Assembly (NCBI GenBank): GCA_900555925.1
Contig: USMU01000006.1
Coordinates: forward strand, 1-42,170
Length of the DNA stretch: 42,170 nucleotides
Reading direction: 5' to 3'
From: an uncultured Clostridium sp.
GTDB lineage: Bacteria > Bacillota > Clostridia > Christensenellales > Borkfalkiaceae
Shown here: positions 27,752 through 35,740 of the stretch, piece after piece
Layout: every line of letters begins with the position of its first letter
Position numbering within the stretch: the first letter of the stretch is position 1
Made by a program: the position numbers and the translations under genes
Notes under the pieces: generated by a model
The model's database searches: none
What the model saw: only the letters and a program-made list of their open reading frames with translations
What the model was told of the DNA's origin: nothing

Positions 27752-30135
27752 AAACGATTGAATGGAATGACGGCTGGAAATATCGGCGGATAAACGAGGA
27801 AACTTTTCGGGAGGTCATTTTGCCTCACGATGCCATGCTTTCGGAAGCGCGCGGAAATTCGTGTGCGAGCGGCACGCACGGCGCCTGGTTCGAGGGACAC
27901 GACTATGAGTACGTAAAGGAATTTTCTCTTTTGCCGGAATGGTCGGATAAAAAAGTCATATTGGAATTTGAAGGGGCATATTCTCATGCGGAGGTATACA
28001 TAAACGGCAAAAAAGTCGCGTATCGTCCGTATGGCTTCACAAATTTTTATGTCCCTTTGGAAGAGAGCGGAGAAATTCGCGTAGTGGCGCATAATTCCGA
28101 TCAGCCGAATTGTCGCTGGTACGCGGGAGCGGGGATTTACCGTCCCGTAAAGTTGCATATTCTTCCCAAGGAAAGTTTGGCTCTCAACGGCGTAAAAATT
28201 CGTACCGCGGACTATCTGTCCCGCGAAATGGAAGTGCTTTTTATTTCCGACAAAAATTTTATTTTGGGTTCAGAAAGCGGTTGCGTTCGTGATTCAGAGG
28301 ATATTTCCGCCTATCAAGAAGTTCTGTTCTCCGTATGCGACGGAGAAAAAACACTGTATGAAGGCCGAACAAAAATCGGGGAAAAGACCAGATTTAAGAT
28401 TGAAAACGCGGTGCTTTGGTGTCCGCATAATCCGAAACTTTATACGCTTAAAGTCGTATACGGTGAAGATGAACGCGAAATCCCGTTCGGCATTCGTCAA
28501 GTTACGGTGAGTAGGTCGGAAGGATTTACACTGAACGGAGAGCGGATAATTCTTCGCGGCGCGTGTATTCACAGCGACAACGGTCTTTTGGGAGCCGCAG
28601 CTCATCCCTTTGCCGACAGACGAAAAATAGAGCTTCTGAAAGCCGTGGGATATAACGCGGTGCGCTCTGCACACAATCCTTGTTCGAAAGCGACTTTGGA
28701 TGCATGTGACCGATTGGGAATGTTGGTGTTGGATGAATATACGGACGGTTGGTATATTCATAAAACCCGTTTCGACTATGCTTCTTATATGGAAGAATGG
28801 TGGCAGAAAGATTTTATAGATATGGTCGATAAAGATTATAATCATCCTTCTGTCGTCATGTATTCGACGGGTAACGAGGTTTCGGAAACGGCGCAGAAAA
28901 AAGGGATAGAGCTTACGGGAAGAATGACGCAATATCTTCATTCTTTGGACGATACGCGTCCCGTAACATGCGGCATCAATATATTTTTCAACTTTCTTTC
29001 TTCGCTCGGTTTCGGCGTTTACAGCGACGAAAAAGCGGAAAAAGGAGAGCATGTTGGCAGTGCTTTTTTTAATAATATCGCGGGAATCTTCGGAGATAAG
29101 ACGATGAAAATCGGGGCCACCCTGCATGGCTGTGATGTAAAGACAAGAGAAGCCTTTGCAAAAATGGATGTGGCGGGATACAATTACGGGATTTTACGAT
29201 ATAAAAAGGATTTGAAAAAGTATCCTGAGCGCATCATTGTCGGAAGCGAAACTTTTTGTAACGATGCGTACAGATTCTACGAGTTTGCGAAAAAAAATCC
29301 CGGAGTCATAGGCGATTTCGTCTGGGCGGGTATGGATTATCTCGGCGAAGTGGGAATCGGCGCATGGGAATATGCGAGCTATGCAAAGGATTTTTCCCCT
29401 CGCGCGGGGTGGATTTCCGCAGGATCGGGAAGGTTAGACCTCACCGGACGACAACTTGGCGAGGCTCTGTATACCCGCGTAGCCTTCGGTCTGGATACTA
29501 TCCGCATGGCGACAGTTCCCGCAAATGACTTCGGCAAATCTCATTCGCCTTCTGCTTGGAAAATGTCTGATGCAAGAGAAAGCTGGGCTTGGAATGGTTG
29601 TGAAGGAAGGAAAACTCGCGTGGAAGTCTATGCACGAACTCCGTTTGTGGAATTAAAATTGAACGGAAAAACGATAGGACGGAAACGTGTCAATCTGGAA
29701 AAAAATTGTCTCGTTTCCTTCAAGGTAAAATATTTCCCCGGAGAATTGACTGCAATCGCTTACGACCGATCGGGAAAAGAATGCGGTAGGACGTCGTTAT
29801 TCAGCGGTAAGGGTACGCCAAAGCTTCTTCTTACTCCCGAAAAAATGTCGGTAGGAAAGGATGAACTCGCCTATATTCGCATTCGCTATGCAGATGAAGA
29901 CGGGAAAACGCTGCCGCTGTGCCGAGGAAGGGTAAAAGTCTCGGCGGAGAATGGACAGCTATTGGCTTTGGGGCATGCATGTCCCTATAACCCCGATGGG
30001 TATCTCAGAGAGGAAACGGATACCTACTACGGGGAAGCCTTGGCTATCCTTCGCCCTTCGTCATCGGGAGAAAAAATCAGAATTTCTGTTTCAAGTCCGT
30101 TTGGAAAAGCTCAAACGACTGTGGATGTGTTATAA
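27748..30135 (+). CDS. GH2 beta-galactosidase/beta-glycosidase family enzyme
   Basis: A 795-residue cytosolic enzyme. A jelly-roll sugar-binding domain (1-145; DGWKYRR, RWYAGAGIYRPVKL), an Ig-like domain (about 150-255) and a TIM barrel (about 258-545) are followed by C-terminal beta domains (one like DUF4982/GH2_C5). Acid/base E377 is in YSTGNEVSE and nucleophile E501 is in IIVGSETF, both as expected for GH2. The NEV (not NEW) after the acid/base is common in clostridial GH2 proteins of unclear specificity. Its ATG overlaps the stop of the GH3 gene (ATGA), so translation is coupled. The likely role is hydrolysis of beta-galactosides or related sugars released from imported glycosides. A strong terminator closes the operon. 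Confidence 0.88.
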   Translation: MKTIEWNDGWKYRRINEETFREVILPHDAMLSEARGNSCASGTHGAWFEGHDYEYVKEFSLLPEWSDKKVILEFEGAYSHAEVYINGKKVAYRPYGFTNFYVPLEESGEIRVVAHNSDQPNCRWYAGAGIYRPVKLHILPKESLALNGVKIRTADYLSREMEVLFISDKNFILGSESGCVRDSEDISAYQEVLFSVCDGEKTLYEGRTKIGEKTRFKIENAVLWCPHNPKLYTLKVVYGEDEREIPFGIRQVTVSRSEGFTLNGERIILRGACIHSDNGLLGAAAHPFADRRKIELLKAVGYNAVRSAHNPCSKATLDACDRLGMLVLDEYTDGWYIHKTRFDYASYMEEWWQKDFIDMVDKDYNHPSVVMYSTGNEVSETAQKKGIELTGRMTQYLHSLDDTRPVTCGINIFFNFLSSLGFGVYSDEKAEKGEHVGSAFFNNIAGIFGDKTMKIGATLHGCDVKTREAFAKMDVAGYNYGILRYKKDLKKYPERIIVGSETFCNDAYRFYEFAKKNPGVIGDFVWAGMDYLGEVGIGAWEYASYAKDFSPRAGWISAGSGRLDLTGRQLGEALYTRVAFGLDTIRMATVPANDFGKSHSPSAWKMSDARESWAWNGCEGRKTRVEVYARTPFVELKLNGKTIGRKRVNLEKNCLVSFKVKYFPGELTAIAYDRSGKECGRTSLFSGKGTPKLLLTPEKMSVGKDELAYIRIRYADEDGKTLPLCRGRVKVSAENGQLLALGHACPYNPDGYLREETDTYYGEALAILRPSSSGEKIRISVSSPFGKAQTTVDVL

Positions 30136-30166
30136 TCATTTGCCGAAATTCGCTCGTATTACAAAT

Positions 30167-30200
30167 AAAGCCCTTCGGAATTTTCCGAAGGGCTTTTTCG
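30167..30200 (+). terminator. Intrinsic terminator closing the glycosidase operon
   Basis: AAAGCCCTTCGGAA and TTCCGAAGGGCTTT pair perfectly around a two-base loop, followed by TTC. It is the clear end of the GH3-to-GH2 transcript. Confidence 0.85.
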
Positions 30201-30327
30201 CTATCTTGTAGGAAAACAGTATTAAAAAAACTTTTTATATGAAAAATAGTATTTGATTAAATATTAATAAAATAGAAAGTGCTTAATAAAAAATTTTGAA
30301 AGATTTATAGGGACATAACTAATGAAC

Positions 30328-30356
30328 TTTACTTTCTTCGGAAAAAAGTGTATAAT
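30328..30356 (+). promoter_or_regulatory. Promoter of the DtxR-type regulator gene
   Basis: TTTACT (30328-30333), a 17-base spacer and TATAAT (30351-30356), 32 bases before the chosen ATG. It lies downstream of an in-frame ATG at 30322, which is therefore not the start. Confidence 0.65.
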
Positions 30357-30387
30357 AAATTTCAGAATCAAAGGGAGGAGGATGAAA

Positions 30388-30759
30388 ATGGTAAAAGATC
30401 ATGAGTCTGAGGAAATGTATCTCGAAACCATTCTTCGATTGAAAAGTACAAAGCCGAATTTGAGATCGGTGGATATTGTGGAGGCGCTGGGATACGCAAA
30501 GTCAAGCGTTTCTTCTGCGGTCAATAAGCTCGTTAGAAAAGGTTATATTTCCATAAATAATAACGGGGAGATTTCTCTAACGGAAAGTGGAAAGCAAAAA
30601 GCCGACGCCGTTTATGAACGCCACCGCATCATTACTGCGCTCTTTATAAAATTGGGGGCAGAGCCTCAATCGGCTGAACAAAATGCTTGTCGTGTCGAGC
30701 ATGTTCTTACGGAGGATGTCTTTGAACTCATAAAACAATACGTCGGGAAAAGCGAGTGA
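30388..30759 (+). CDS. DtxR/MntR-family metal-dependent regulator (short form)
   Basis: A 123-residue repressor with an N-terminal winged helix-turn-helix (SVDIVEALGYAKSSVSSAVN, then KLVRKGYI) and a C-terminal dimerization/metal domain. The metal ligands of DtxR/IdeR can be read in register: M10, H79, C101, E104 and H105 (DtxR has Met10, His79, Cys102, Glu105, His106). The Met/Cys pair points to iron rather than manganese, since MntR has Asp and Glu there; this is inference. It lacks the SH3-like third domain of DtxR. ATG 30388 is six bases after AGGAGG; ATG 30382 would overlap it. It stands alone with its own promoter and terminator, so its targets are elsewhere. Confidence 0.85.
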   Translation: MVKDHESEEMYLETILRLKSTKPNLRSVDIVEALGYAKSSVSSAVNKLVRKGYISINNNGEISLTESGKQKADAVYERHRIITALFIKLGAEPQSAEQNACRVEHVLTEDVFELIKQYVGKSE

Positions 30760-30800
30760 GGATAATGTTTATTTTAACCTTTTCCGTAAAAACTGTAATA

Positions 30801-30833
30801 AAAGGCGGAGTTGAAAATCGACTCCGTCTTTTC
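30801..30833 (+). terminator. Terminator of the DtxR-type gene
   Basis: AAAGGCGGAGT (30801-30811) pairs with ACTCCGTCTTT (30821-30831) around a nine-base loop, one G-T pair, with TT after it. Confidence 0.75.
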
Positions 30834-30916
30834 AAAAATTTTGTTTGGTTAAACAAACAAAAAAGGAAGGGCAAATAAAAAAAGTTTAATTTTCGCATTT
30901 TCGACCTCAAAGATGA

Positions 30917-30946
30917 TTGAATTTTTTATGCCTTTTATGGTATAAT
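30917..30946 (+). promoter_or_regulatory. Promoter of araD, with a 120-base leader
   Basis: TTGAAT (30917-30922), an 18-base spacer and TATAAT (30941-30946). The leader of about 120 bases to the araD ATG contains short GC-rich segments (CGGAAACCCCGTGG, GGCTTTCGGGGGCGTCCG), but no known riboswitch class was recognised. Confidence 0.5.
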
Positions 30947-31070
30947 ATTCATAAGTAGGATAAAGCGGAAACCCCGTGGAAAATATCCGATTTATTTACA
31001 GGAAAAAAGGCTTTCGGGGGCGTCCGAAAAGTTTTCGGCAAAATAAAAAGAAAGCCGCGGAGGTGATAAG

Positions 31071-31763
31071 ATGTTAGAGGAATTGAAGGTGCGTGTGTTT
31101 CAAGAGACCATGAAGCTCGTGAAATACGGATTGGTGGGCTTGACGAGGGGAAATGTGAGCGGGATAGACCAAGAAAAGGGATTGATGGTCATTACTCCCA
31201 GCGGAGTACCTTACGAGGAAATGAAGGCGGAAGATATGGTCGTCGTCGATATGATAGACGGCAGAGTTGCAGAGGGCGGAAAGCCTTCCGGAGATACTCC
31301 CACTCATTTACATTTATATCGGACATTCCCGGAGCTTGGCGGTATCGTACATATACATTCCCTCAATGCGACTGTTTGGGCTCAGGCGGGGAAAGGGATA
31401 CCTCCTTATGGTGTCATTCATGCTGACGCATTTTGCGGTGAAATTCCGTGCACGAGAGGATTGACGGAAAAAGAATGTAAAAATTCGTATGAACTGAATG
31501 TCGGAAAACTGATAGAAGAAACGTTCAATCAGCGGGATTATATCGAGATTCCCGGCGTATTGGTCAAAAGTCATGGGGCGGTCACCTGGGGAGATTGTGT
31601 GGAAAGAGCTGCTGAAAACGCTATGGCTTTGGAAGCCGCGGCAGAAATAGCTATAAAAATGAAGTCGATCGATTCCGAGGTTTCGGAGATAGAAGCCTTT
31701 TTACTTGAAAAGCGCTATATGAAAAAACATGGCAAGCGGACAAATCGCAACAGCAGAAAATAA
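31071..31763 (+). CDS. araD: L-ribulose-5-phosphate 4-epimerase
   Basis: A 230-residue class II aldolase/epimerase converting L-ribulose 5-phosphate to D-xylulose 5-phosphate, the last step that feeds arabinose into the pentose phosphate pathway; cytosolic, zinc-dependent. Zinc ligands H94, H96 (VHIHS) and H168 (VKSHGAV) and the active-site acids D75 (GDTPTHLHLYR) and D119 (HADAF) align with E. coli AraD His95, His97, His171, Asp76 and Asp120. 'TRGNVSGID', 'WAQAG' and 'IPCTRGL' are also typical of AraD rather than fuculose aldolase. GGAGGTGAT precedes the ATG. It fits the arabinan genes downstream, though it has its own promoter and terminator. araA and araB are not in the window. Confidence 0.92.
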   Translation: MLEELKVRVFQETMKLVKYGLVGLTRGNVSGIDQEKGLMVITPSGVPYEEMKAEDMVVVDMIDGRVAEGGKPSGDTPTHLHLYRTFPELGGIVHIHSLNATVWAQAGKGIPPYGVIHADAFCGEIPCTRGLTEKECKNSYELNVGKLIEETFNQRDYIEIPGVLVKSHGAVTWGDCVERAAENAMALEAAAEIAIKMKSIDSEVSEIEAFLLEKRYMKKHGKRTNRNSRK

Positions 31764-31783
31764 AGTTTGAAGGACAGAGCAAC

Positions 31784-31813
31784 AAAGTCAGTCGAAATTT
31801 TTCGACTGACTTT
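31784..31813 (+). terminator. Terminator of araD
   Basis: AAAGTCAGTCGAA and TTCGACTGACTTT, 13 perfect pairs around a four-base loop, followed by ATTTAT. Confidence 0.75.
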
Positions 31814-32049
31814 ATTTATGAAGAACAAGACAGCGGCTTGTTTTCTACTGCCTTGTAAACTTTACAGACTATGCCGGTGGCCTGTGAAAGAGAGCTGACT
31901 TCAAGTGCTATTACTATACAAAAAGTTTCTTTGTGCCAAACGGAATACTGTACATAAGCAAGTATAAAGGAGTACAATCGGCGGTTAAAGGCGGTCGGCA
32001 ACGGTTAAATCAAAAAAATGAAAACTGTGTGAAAATTGCGTGAAAGTAG

Positions 32050-32078
32050 TTGACAACTCAAAAAGTTAGTGATAAGAT
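32050..32078 (+). promoter_or_regulatory. Promoter of the LacI-family gene
   Basis: TTGACA (32050-32055, consensus), a 17-base spacer and TAAGAT (32073-32078). It leaves an untranslated leader of about 180 bases containing CGTTAACGATAAC at 32213, a partial match to the palindrome at 33321-33346. The regulator may therefore control itself. Confidence 0.6.
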
Positions 32079-32212
32079 AAAATCGCAATACAGAAGAATT
32101 GTTGTTTGGCTTAGAGCAAGAAGTTTGCAAATGATTTGTAAATGACTCAAAGAGTAAGTACGTAAAGACCCGATCGACCGATAAGTGTAGATTCGGGTAA
32201 AAAATTACGAGC

Positions 32213-32225
32213 CGTTAACGATAAC
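32213..32225 (+). promoter_or_regulatory. Partial LacI-type operator CGTTAACGATAAC
   Basis: It differs by one base from the CGTTAACGTTAAC core of the large palindrome downstream of the regulator gene. It is located in the leader, about 40 bases before the start codon. Confidence 0.45.
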
Positions 32226-32263
32226 AATTGCAGAAATCCATAAATTAATGAGATAAGGGAGGG

Positions 32264-33280
32264 ATGAAAAAAACAGGGCGGCGGGAGCCGTCAAAGGTGC
32301 AGTGGAACATGAAAAAGGTGAGAGTGACCATGAGAGATGTAGCGCGTGCAGCGAATGTAACGCCGCAAACGGTATCTCGAGCAATTCGTAATGCCCCCGA
32401 AGTTTCGGCTGAAACGAGGGAGAAAGTACTGAAAGTTGCTGCGGAGTTGAACTACGTGAAAAATAATTCGGCCAGTTCGCTCCGTTGCGGAAACAGCAAG
32501 CTGATCGTTATCATCTATGATCATCTCGTCAACGTATATTTCTCTATTATGATTGATTATTTGCAAGCGTGTTTCAGGGAACGGGATTATTCTATTTTGA
32601 TGATGTCCGTAACCAAACACCGACTTGACCGGTCGGATTACGAGTTTGCGGTATCGCACAATGTCGCGGGAATTATCAGTTTTCTCGAACCCGGCGAAGA
32701 AGTGACGGAAATGTTGGATAGTTTTGTCGTACCGATACTTCTTTTCGGCAGACGGACAGACGTCAAATCGATCGATTATATTTGTATGGATGACGAAAAG
32801 GGAGGCAGATTGGCTGCGCGGCGTTTTCTCGAAAAGGGGTGTAAGCGTTCCGTTTACGTGAGTGTCGGAACAGCCTCCTGTACATACGACCGTTTTATGG
32901 GCTTCAAAAAAGAATTTGAAAACGCGGGTGCGCCGTCCCCCGTTCTCTTGGATTCCATGGACAATTTCGAGGAAAAATTTTTCGCACTGTTTGAGAATCC
33001 GGAAACGAGACCCGATTCGTTCTTTTGTTTCAGCGATATGATCGCGTTTGACATCGTTTATCGTTTGGAAAGAGCGGGGATTGAGAATATACAGGTTATC
33101 GGCTTCGACGATATTCAAAAAGAAATACGGATTCCCCGTCGTCTCGTTTCCGTCGGAACGGATAAACGCGCAATGGCCGAGCGGGCCGTAAATGTTCTCG
33201 TTTCCCGCATAGAAAAGGGTCGAGAACCCCGAGTGACGGATACTTTCGACGTATATTTGGACGAAAATTTTATATCCTGA
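32264..33280 (+). CDS. LacI-family transcriptional regulator of the arabinan locus
   Basis: A regulator of 338 residues (323 if ATG 32309 is used). The LacI helix-turn-helix is VTMRDVARAANVTPQTVSRA, followed by a hinge helix region (YVKNNSASSLR). The sugar-binding domain is of the periplasmic-binding type 1 fold and ends with VIGFDDIQ and RAVNVLVSRIEKG, as in LacI/CcpA/RbsR proteins. GGGAGGG lies directly against ATG 32264, which is closer than usual. AAAGGTG is nine bases before ATG 32309, which begins MKKVRVTMRDV and is the more family-like start; the choice is open. It probably responds to arabinose or an arabino-oligosaccharide and represses the downstream genes through the GTTAACGTTAAC palindrome. 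Confidence 0.88.
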   Translation: MKKTGRREPSKVQWNMKKVRVTMRDVARAANVTPQTVSRAIRNAPEVSAETREKVLKVAAELNYVKNNSASSLRCGNSKLIVIIYDHLVNVYFSIMIDYLQACFRERDYSILMMSVTKHRLDRSDYEFAVSHNVAGIISFLEPGEEVTEMLDSFVVPILLFGRRTDVKSIDYICMDDEKGGRLAARRFLEKGCKRSVYVSVGTASCTYDRFMGFKKEFENAGAPSPVLLDSMDNFEEKFFALFENPETRPDSFFCFSDMIAFDIVYRLERAGIENIQVIGFDDIQKEIRIPRRLVSVGTDKRAMAERAVNVLVSRIEKGREPRVTDTFDVYLDENFIS

Positions 33281-33320
33281 ATTTCAAAAAGAATTTTTTA
33301 TCATTCTTAATATTTCTGTT

Positions 33321-33346
33321 TTATATCGTTAACGTTAACGATATAA
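33321..33346. promoter_or_regulatory. 26-bp perfect palindrome: candidate LacI-family operator
   Basis: The palindrome is centred on CGTTAACGTTAACG, flanked symmetrically by TTATAT on the left and its complement ATATAA on the right. Operators of LacI/GalR-type regulators are A/T-rich palindromes with a central CG or related step. It lies 40 bases after the regulator stop and 335 bases before the first arabinan gene. Confidence 0.75.
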
Positions 33347-33372
33347 AAAATTAAAATTGTATAAGTTGCCCC

Positions 33373-33415
33373 AAAAGACCTAGGTCTTTTGTTAATTCAA
33401 GGTTTTGAATTAACA
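33373..33415. promoter_or_regulatory. Two further palindromes: AAAAGACCTAGGTCTTTT and a TGTTAATTCAA stem-loop
   Basis: An 18-bp perfect palindrome (33373-33390) is followed at once by TGTTAATTCAA / TTGAATTAACA (33390-33400 with 33405-33415), loop four bases, then an A tract. On the minus strand the A tract is a T run, but no minus-strand gene ends here. They may be operators for a second regulator or structured RNA. The rest of 33281-33680 holds only an imperfect TTCCGTTCGATCGGAA palindrome (33598-33613). Confidence 0.55.
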
Positions 33416-33680
33416 AAAAAAACTTATCGAGCAATCGCCGCGGGAAACGAAAAAAATACGGTTTTCGGGAAGGTGTGCCGAAAGGTAATATAAAAAGTGA
33501 AAGGTCGGGGATAAAAATCAAAAAAACGAGGAGGAACGGGAAAAATGGTATGATTTAGTATAAAAATATTTTTTATGTGAGTTCGTAACTTTGTAGATTC
33601 CGTTCGATCGGAACGTAAATTTTAGGAAAAAAGGAATGAAAATTCCAAATAAATAAAAAACTATGATTCAGGAGGCAATT

Positions 33681-35711
33681 ATGAAAAAGACACTGAAATT
33701 CGTATGTTCTTCCGTGCTCACGCTGTGTTTGGCAGCGGGTGTTCTTGCCGGATGCGGCGAGAAGACTAACGACAGCGAAGAAAATTCCGAGTTCACCTGG
33801 TCGGGAATGACCGACGCAACAGTAGTGGCGGGAACTCCGTTTGATTTATTGGACGGCGTTAAAGTCACAAATGCGGCGGGAGAGGATATTTCATCGTCGG
33901 TCACGGTACTCACTCTTGACGAAAACGAAGCCGAATTGACCGAATTGGGTATATATGATGATTATGACGATTTCGATTATCATATTACGGGCGTTTATAC
34001 CGTTTATTACATGGCCGTCGATGACGGGGTAAAGGATTTTGAATCCCGGGAAATTACGGTAGAACAGCAGTACAATCTTTCCAACGGTGATTTTGCCGTG
34101 GAGAGCAACGACGGGTTCTACGGCTGGCAGCTCGATATTCCGGGCGGAAAGGCGACGATGGAAAAAGTGACGGAAAACGGGGTGAAAAAGCCTAAGTTCA
34201 ACATCACGGGCTTGGGGAATGCGTGGTATTCGATGCAATACATGTCTTCCGTCAACCTGCTTGAAGGAGAAACCTATAAAATTACCGTAAACGCCAAGTC
34301 CGACAGCGGAAAATCCGTTTCTTTCGGATTTGAAAATCCTTCCACGAACTATTCGATGATGCAGGGGCTTACGCCTTATAAGTTGAGCTCCGAATATGCA
34401 GATTATGTCAGCTACTATACGGCGGATAAAGATTATACCAATGCCAAAGCGGTGCTTTATTTCGGATATATTTTGGAAGAGGATACGACGAAAGCCTATG
34501 ACGTGACCATTAACAGCATCAAGATTGAAAAAGTGCAAAGATGCGGCGAGGTGACGTTTGAAGGGCTCGACAGCGTTACGTATTATGCGGAATCCGAAGA
34601 GCTTAAAGAGTTTATAGCAAATCCCAAGGCGGGTGTGACGGCGAAGAGCGGAGATACCGATCTTACCGATCGGATCACTGTGATGGGACAGGTTTCCGAA
34701 CAAATCATGGAGGGTACAAACTATACCCTTGCTTATGTGGTCGAAAACGAAAACGGGCCTTCGGCTATCGGTTATCGTTCGATCAGAGTGCGTTTGCAGA
34801 AGGAACATCCTTACAGTTTAAGCAACGGGACGTTCGACAACGATATCAAATATTGGACTCAGGACGTCAACGCACAAAATCCCGGCAAAGCGACGTTTGA
34901 ATGGGTAGAAGGCGATGAAAAAGAAGGTGCGGCAAAGATCACCATTGAAAATCCTTCGACCGACGGATGGCATATTCAGTTCCGCCAAGACGTCTCCATG
35001 GAAAAGAACACCAATTATATCATCAAAATCCGCGCAAAGGCGAGCCGCAACCGTTCAATGAATCTCGAACTTAACGCGGGAACCAATTATTCTTATGCAA
35101 TCGATCTGACCACGGAATATACCGTAACGGAAATTTATTATTCCGCGCCCAATAACACGACGGGCTTCCGTTTCCTGCTCGGCGGAGGAGGATCGGAAAA
35201 CAACGGGAGCGTCATTTGGATCGATTATGCGGAAATTACGCTCGACCCCGACACGACGAAATACGAGGGCTGGCAGTTGAAGAACTCTGACTTTGAATAC
35301 GGCATGAGACATTGGGGCTCGGAAGGTTCTTCATTCGTAGAAGGCTCGGACGATAACGGCACTTATGTTTCCACGACTTTTGCGGAGGATACGGGCGCCG
35401 ATTGGAATATTCAGCTTCGCCAGGACGGAAAACAGTTTGAAGCAGGCAAGACCTATAAATTGATTGTGAAAGCATCGTCCACGGTAGACAGAAATATCAA
35501 GGTGGAAATCAATCCAAATCAGGATTCCTCCAAGGGTAAAAATACGACGTTTGCATTGACCGAAGAAGTAAAGACGTTTGAATTTGAATTTTCGTTCGAT
35601 GAAGCTGCGAGCGGAACGCGCGTCGGAATGTTGCTCGGCGGCAGCGGAATCAAGGGTTCCACGGTCAAAATTTACCAGTTCGAGATCGTGGAAGTTTCGG
35701 CGGACGTTTAA
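33681..35711 (+). CDS. Surface lipoprotein with three CBM4/9-like carbohydrate-binding modules
   Basis: A 676-residue lipoprotein: signal peptide with lipobox LAGC (C25), then an Ig-like domain (about 40-128), a CBM_4_9-type jelly roll starting at Y131 (NLSNGDF ... GWQ), a second Ig-like region (about 285-370), and two more jelly rolls starting at Y378 (SLSNGTFDNDIKYW) and Y528 (GWQLKNSDFEYGMRHW). The recurring 'NG/S-D/T-F-x-x-x-x-W' and 'Y-x-I-x-x-x-A-x-A' patterns define the modules. No catalytic domain is present, so it should bind polysaccharide on the cell surface and hand it to the GH43 lipoprotein and the binding protein. AGGAGG is six bases before ATG 33681. It is the first gene of the arabinan operon, which is an unusual position for a pure binding protein. 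Confidence 0.8.
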   Translation: MKKTLKFVCSSVLTLCLAAGVLAGCGEKTNDSEENSEFTWSGMTDATVVAGTPFDLLDGVKVTNAAGEDISSSVTVLTLDENEAELTELGIYDDYDDFDYHITGVYTVYYMAVDDGVKDFESREITVEQQYNLSNGDFAVESNDGFYGWQLDIPGGKATMEKVTENGVKKPKFNITGLGNAWYSMQYMSSVNLLEGETYKITVNAKSDSGKSVSFGFENPSTNYSMMQGLTPYKLSSEYADYVSYYTADKDYTNAKAVLYFGYILEEDTTKAYDVTINSIKIEKVQRCGEVTFEGLDSVTYYAESEELKEFIANPKAGVTAKSGDTDLTDRITVMGQVSEQIMEGTNYTLAYVVENENGPSAIGYRSIRVRLQKEHPYSLSNGTFDNDIKYWTQDVNAQNPGKATFEWVEGDEKEGAAKITIENPSTDGWHIQFRQDVSMEKNTNYIIKIRAKASRNRSMNLELNAGTNYSYAIDLTTEYTVTEIYYSAPNNTTGFRFLLGGGGSENNGSVIWIDYAEITLDPDTTKYEGWQLKNSDFEYGMRHWGSEGSSFVEGSDDNGTYVSTTFAEDTGADWNIQLRQDGKQFEAGKTYKLIVKASSTVDRNIKVEINPNQDSSKGKNTTFALTEEVKTFEFEFSFDEAASGTRVGMLLGGSGIKGSTVKIYQFEIVEVSADV

Positions 35712-35740
35712 CGCCGATGCGGAAAAAAGGACGCATAACA

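Larger units (their letters stand above)
31814..32263. other. 450-base intergenic region before the LacI gene
   Basis: No gene is supported. It holds a promoter near 32050, a weak ACCCGA/TCGGGT stem (32168-32198) and a half-conserved operator (32213-32225). The first 220 bases show nothing I can name. Confidence 0.5.

Noticed and set aside
30953..31070. Riboswitch in the araD leader
   Set aside because: The leader is long enough and has GC-rich segments, but I could not match any known class or draw a convincing terminator/anti-terminator pair.
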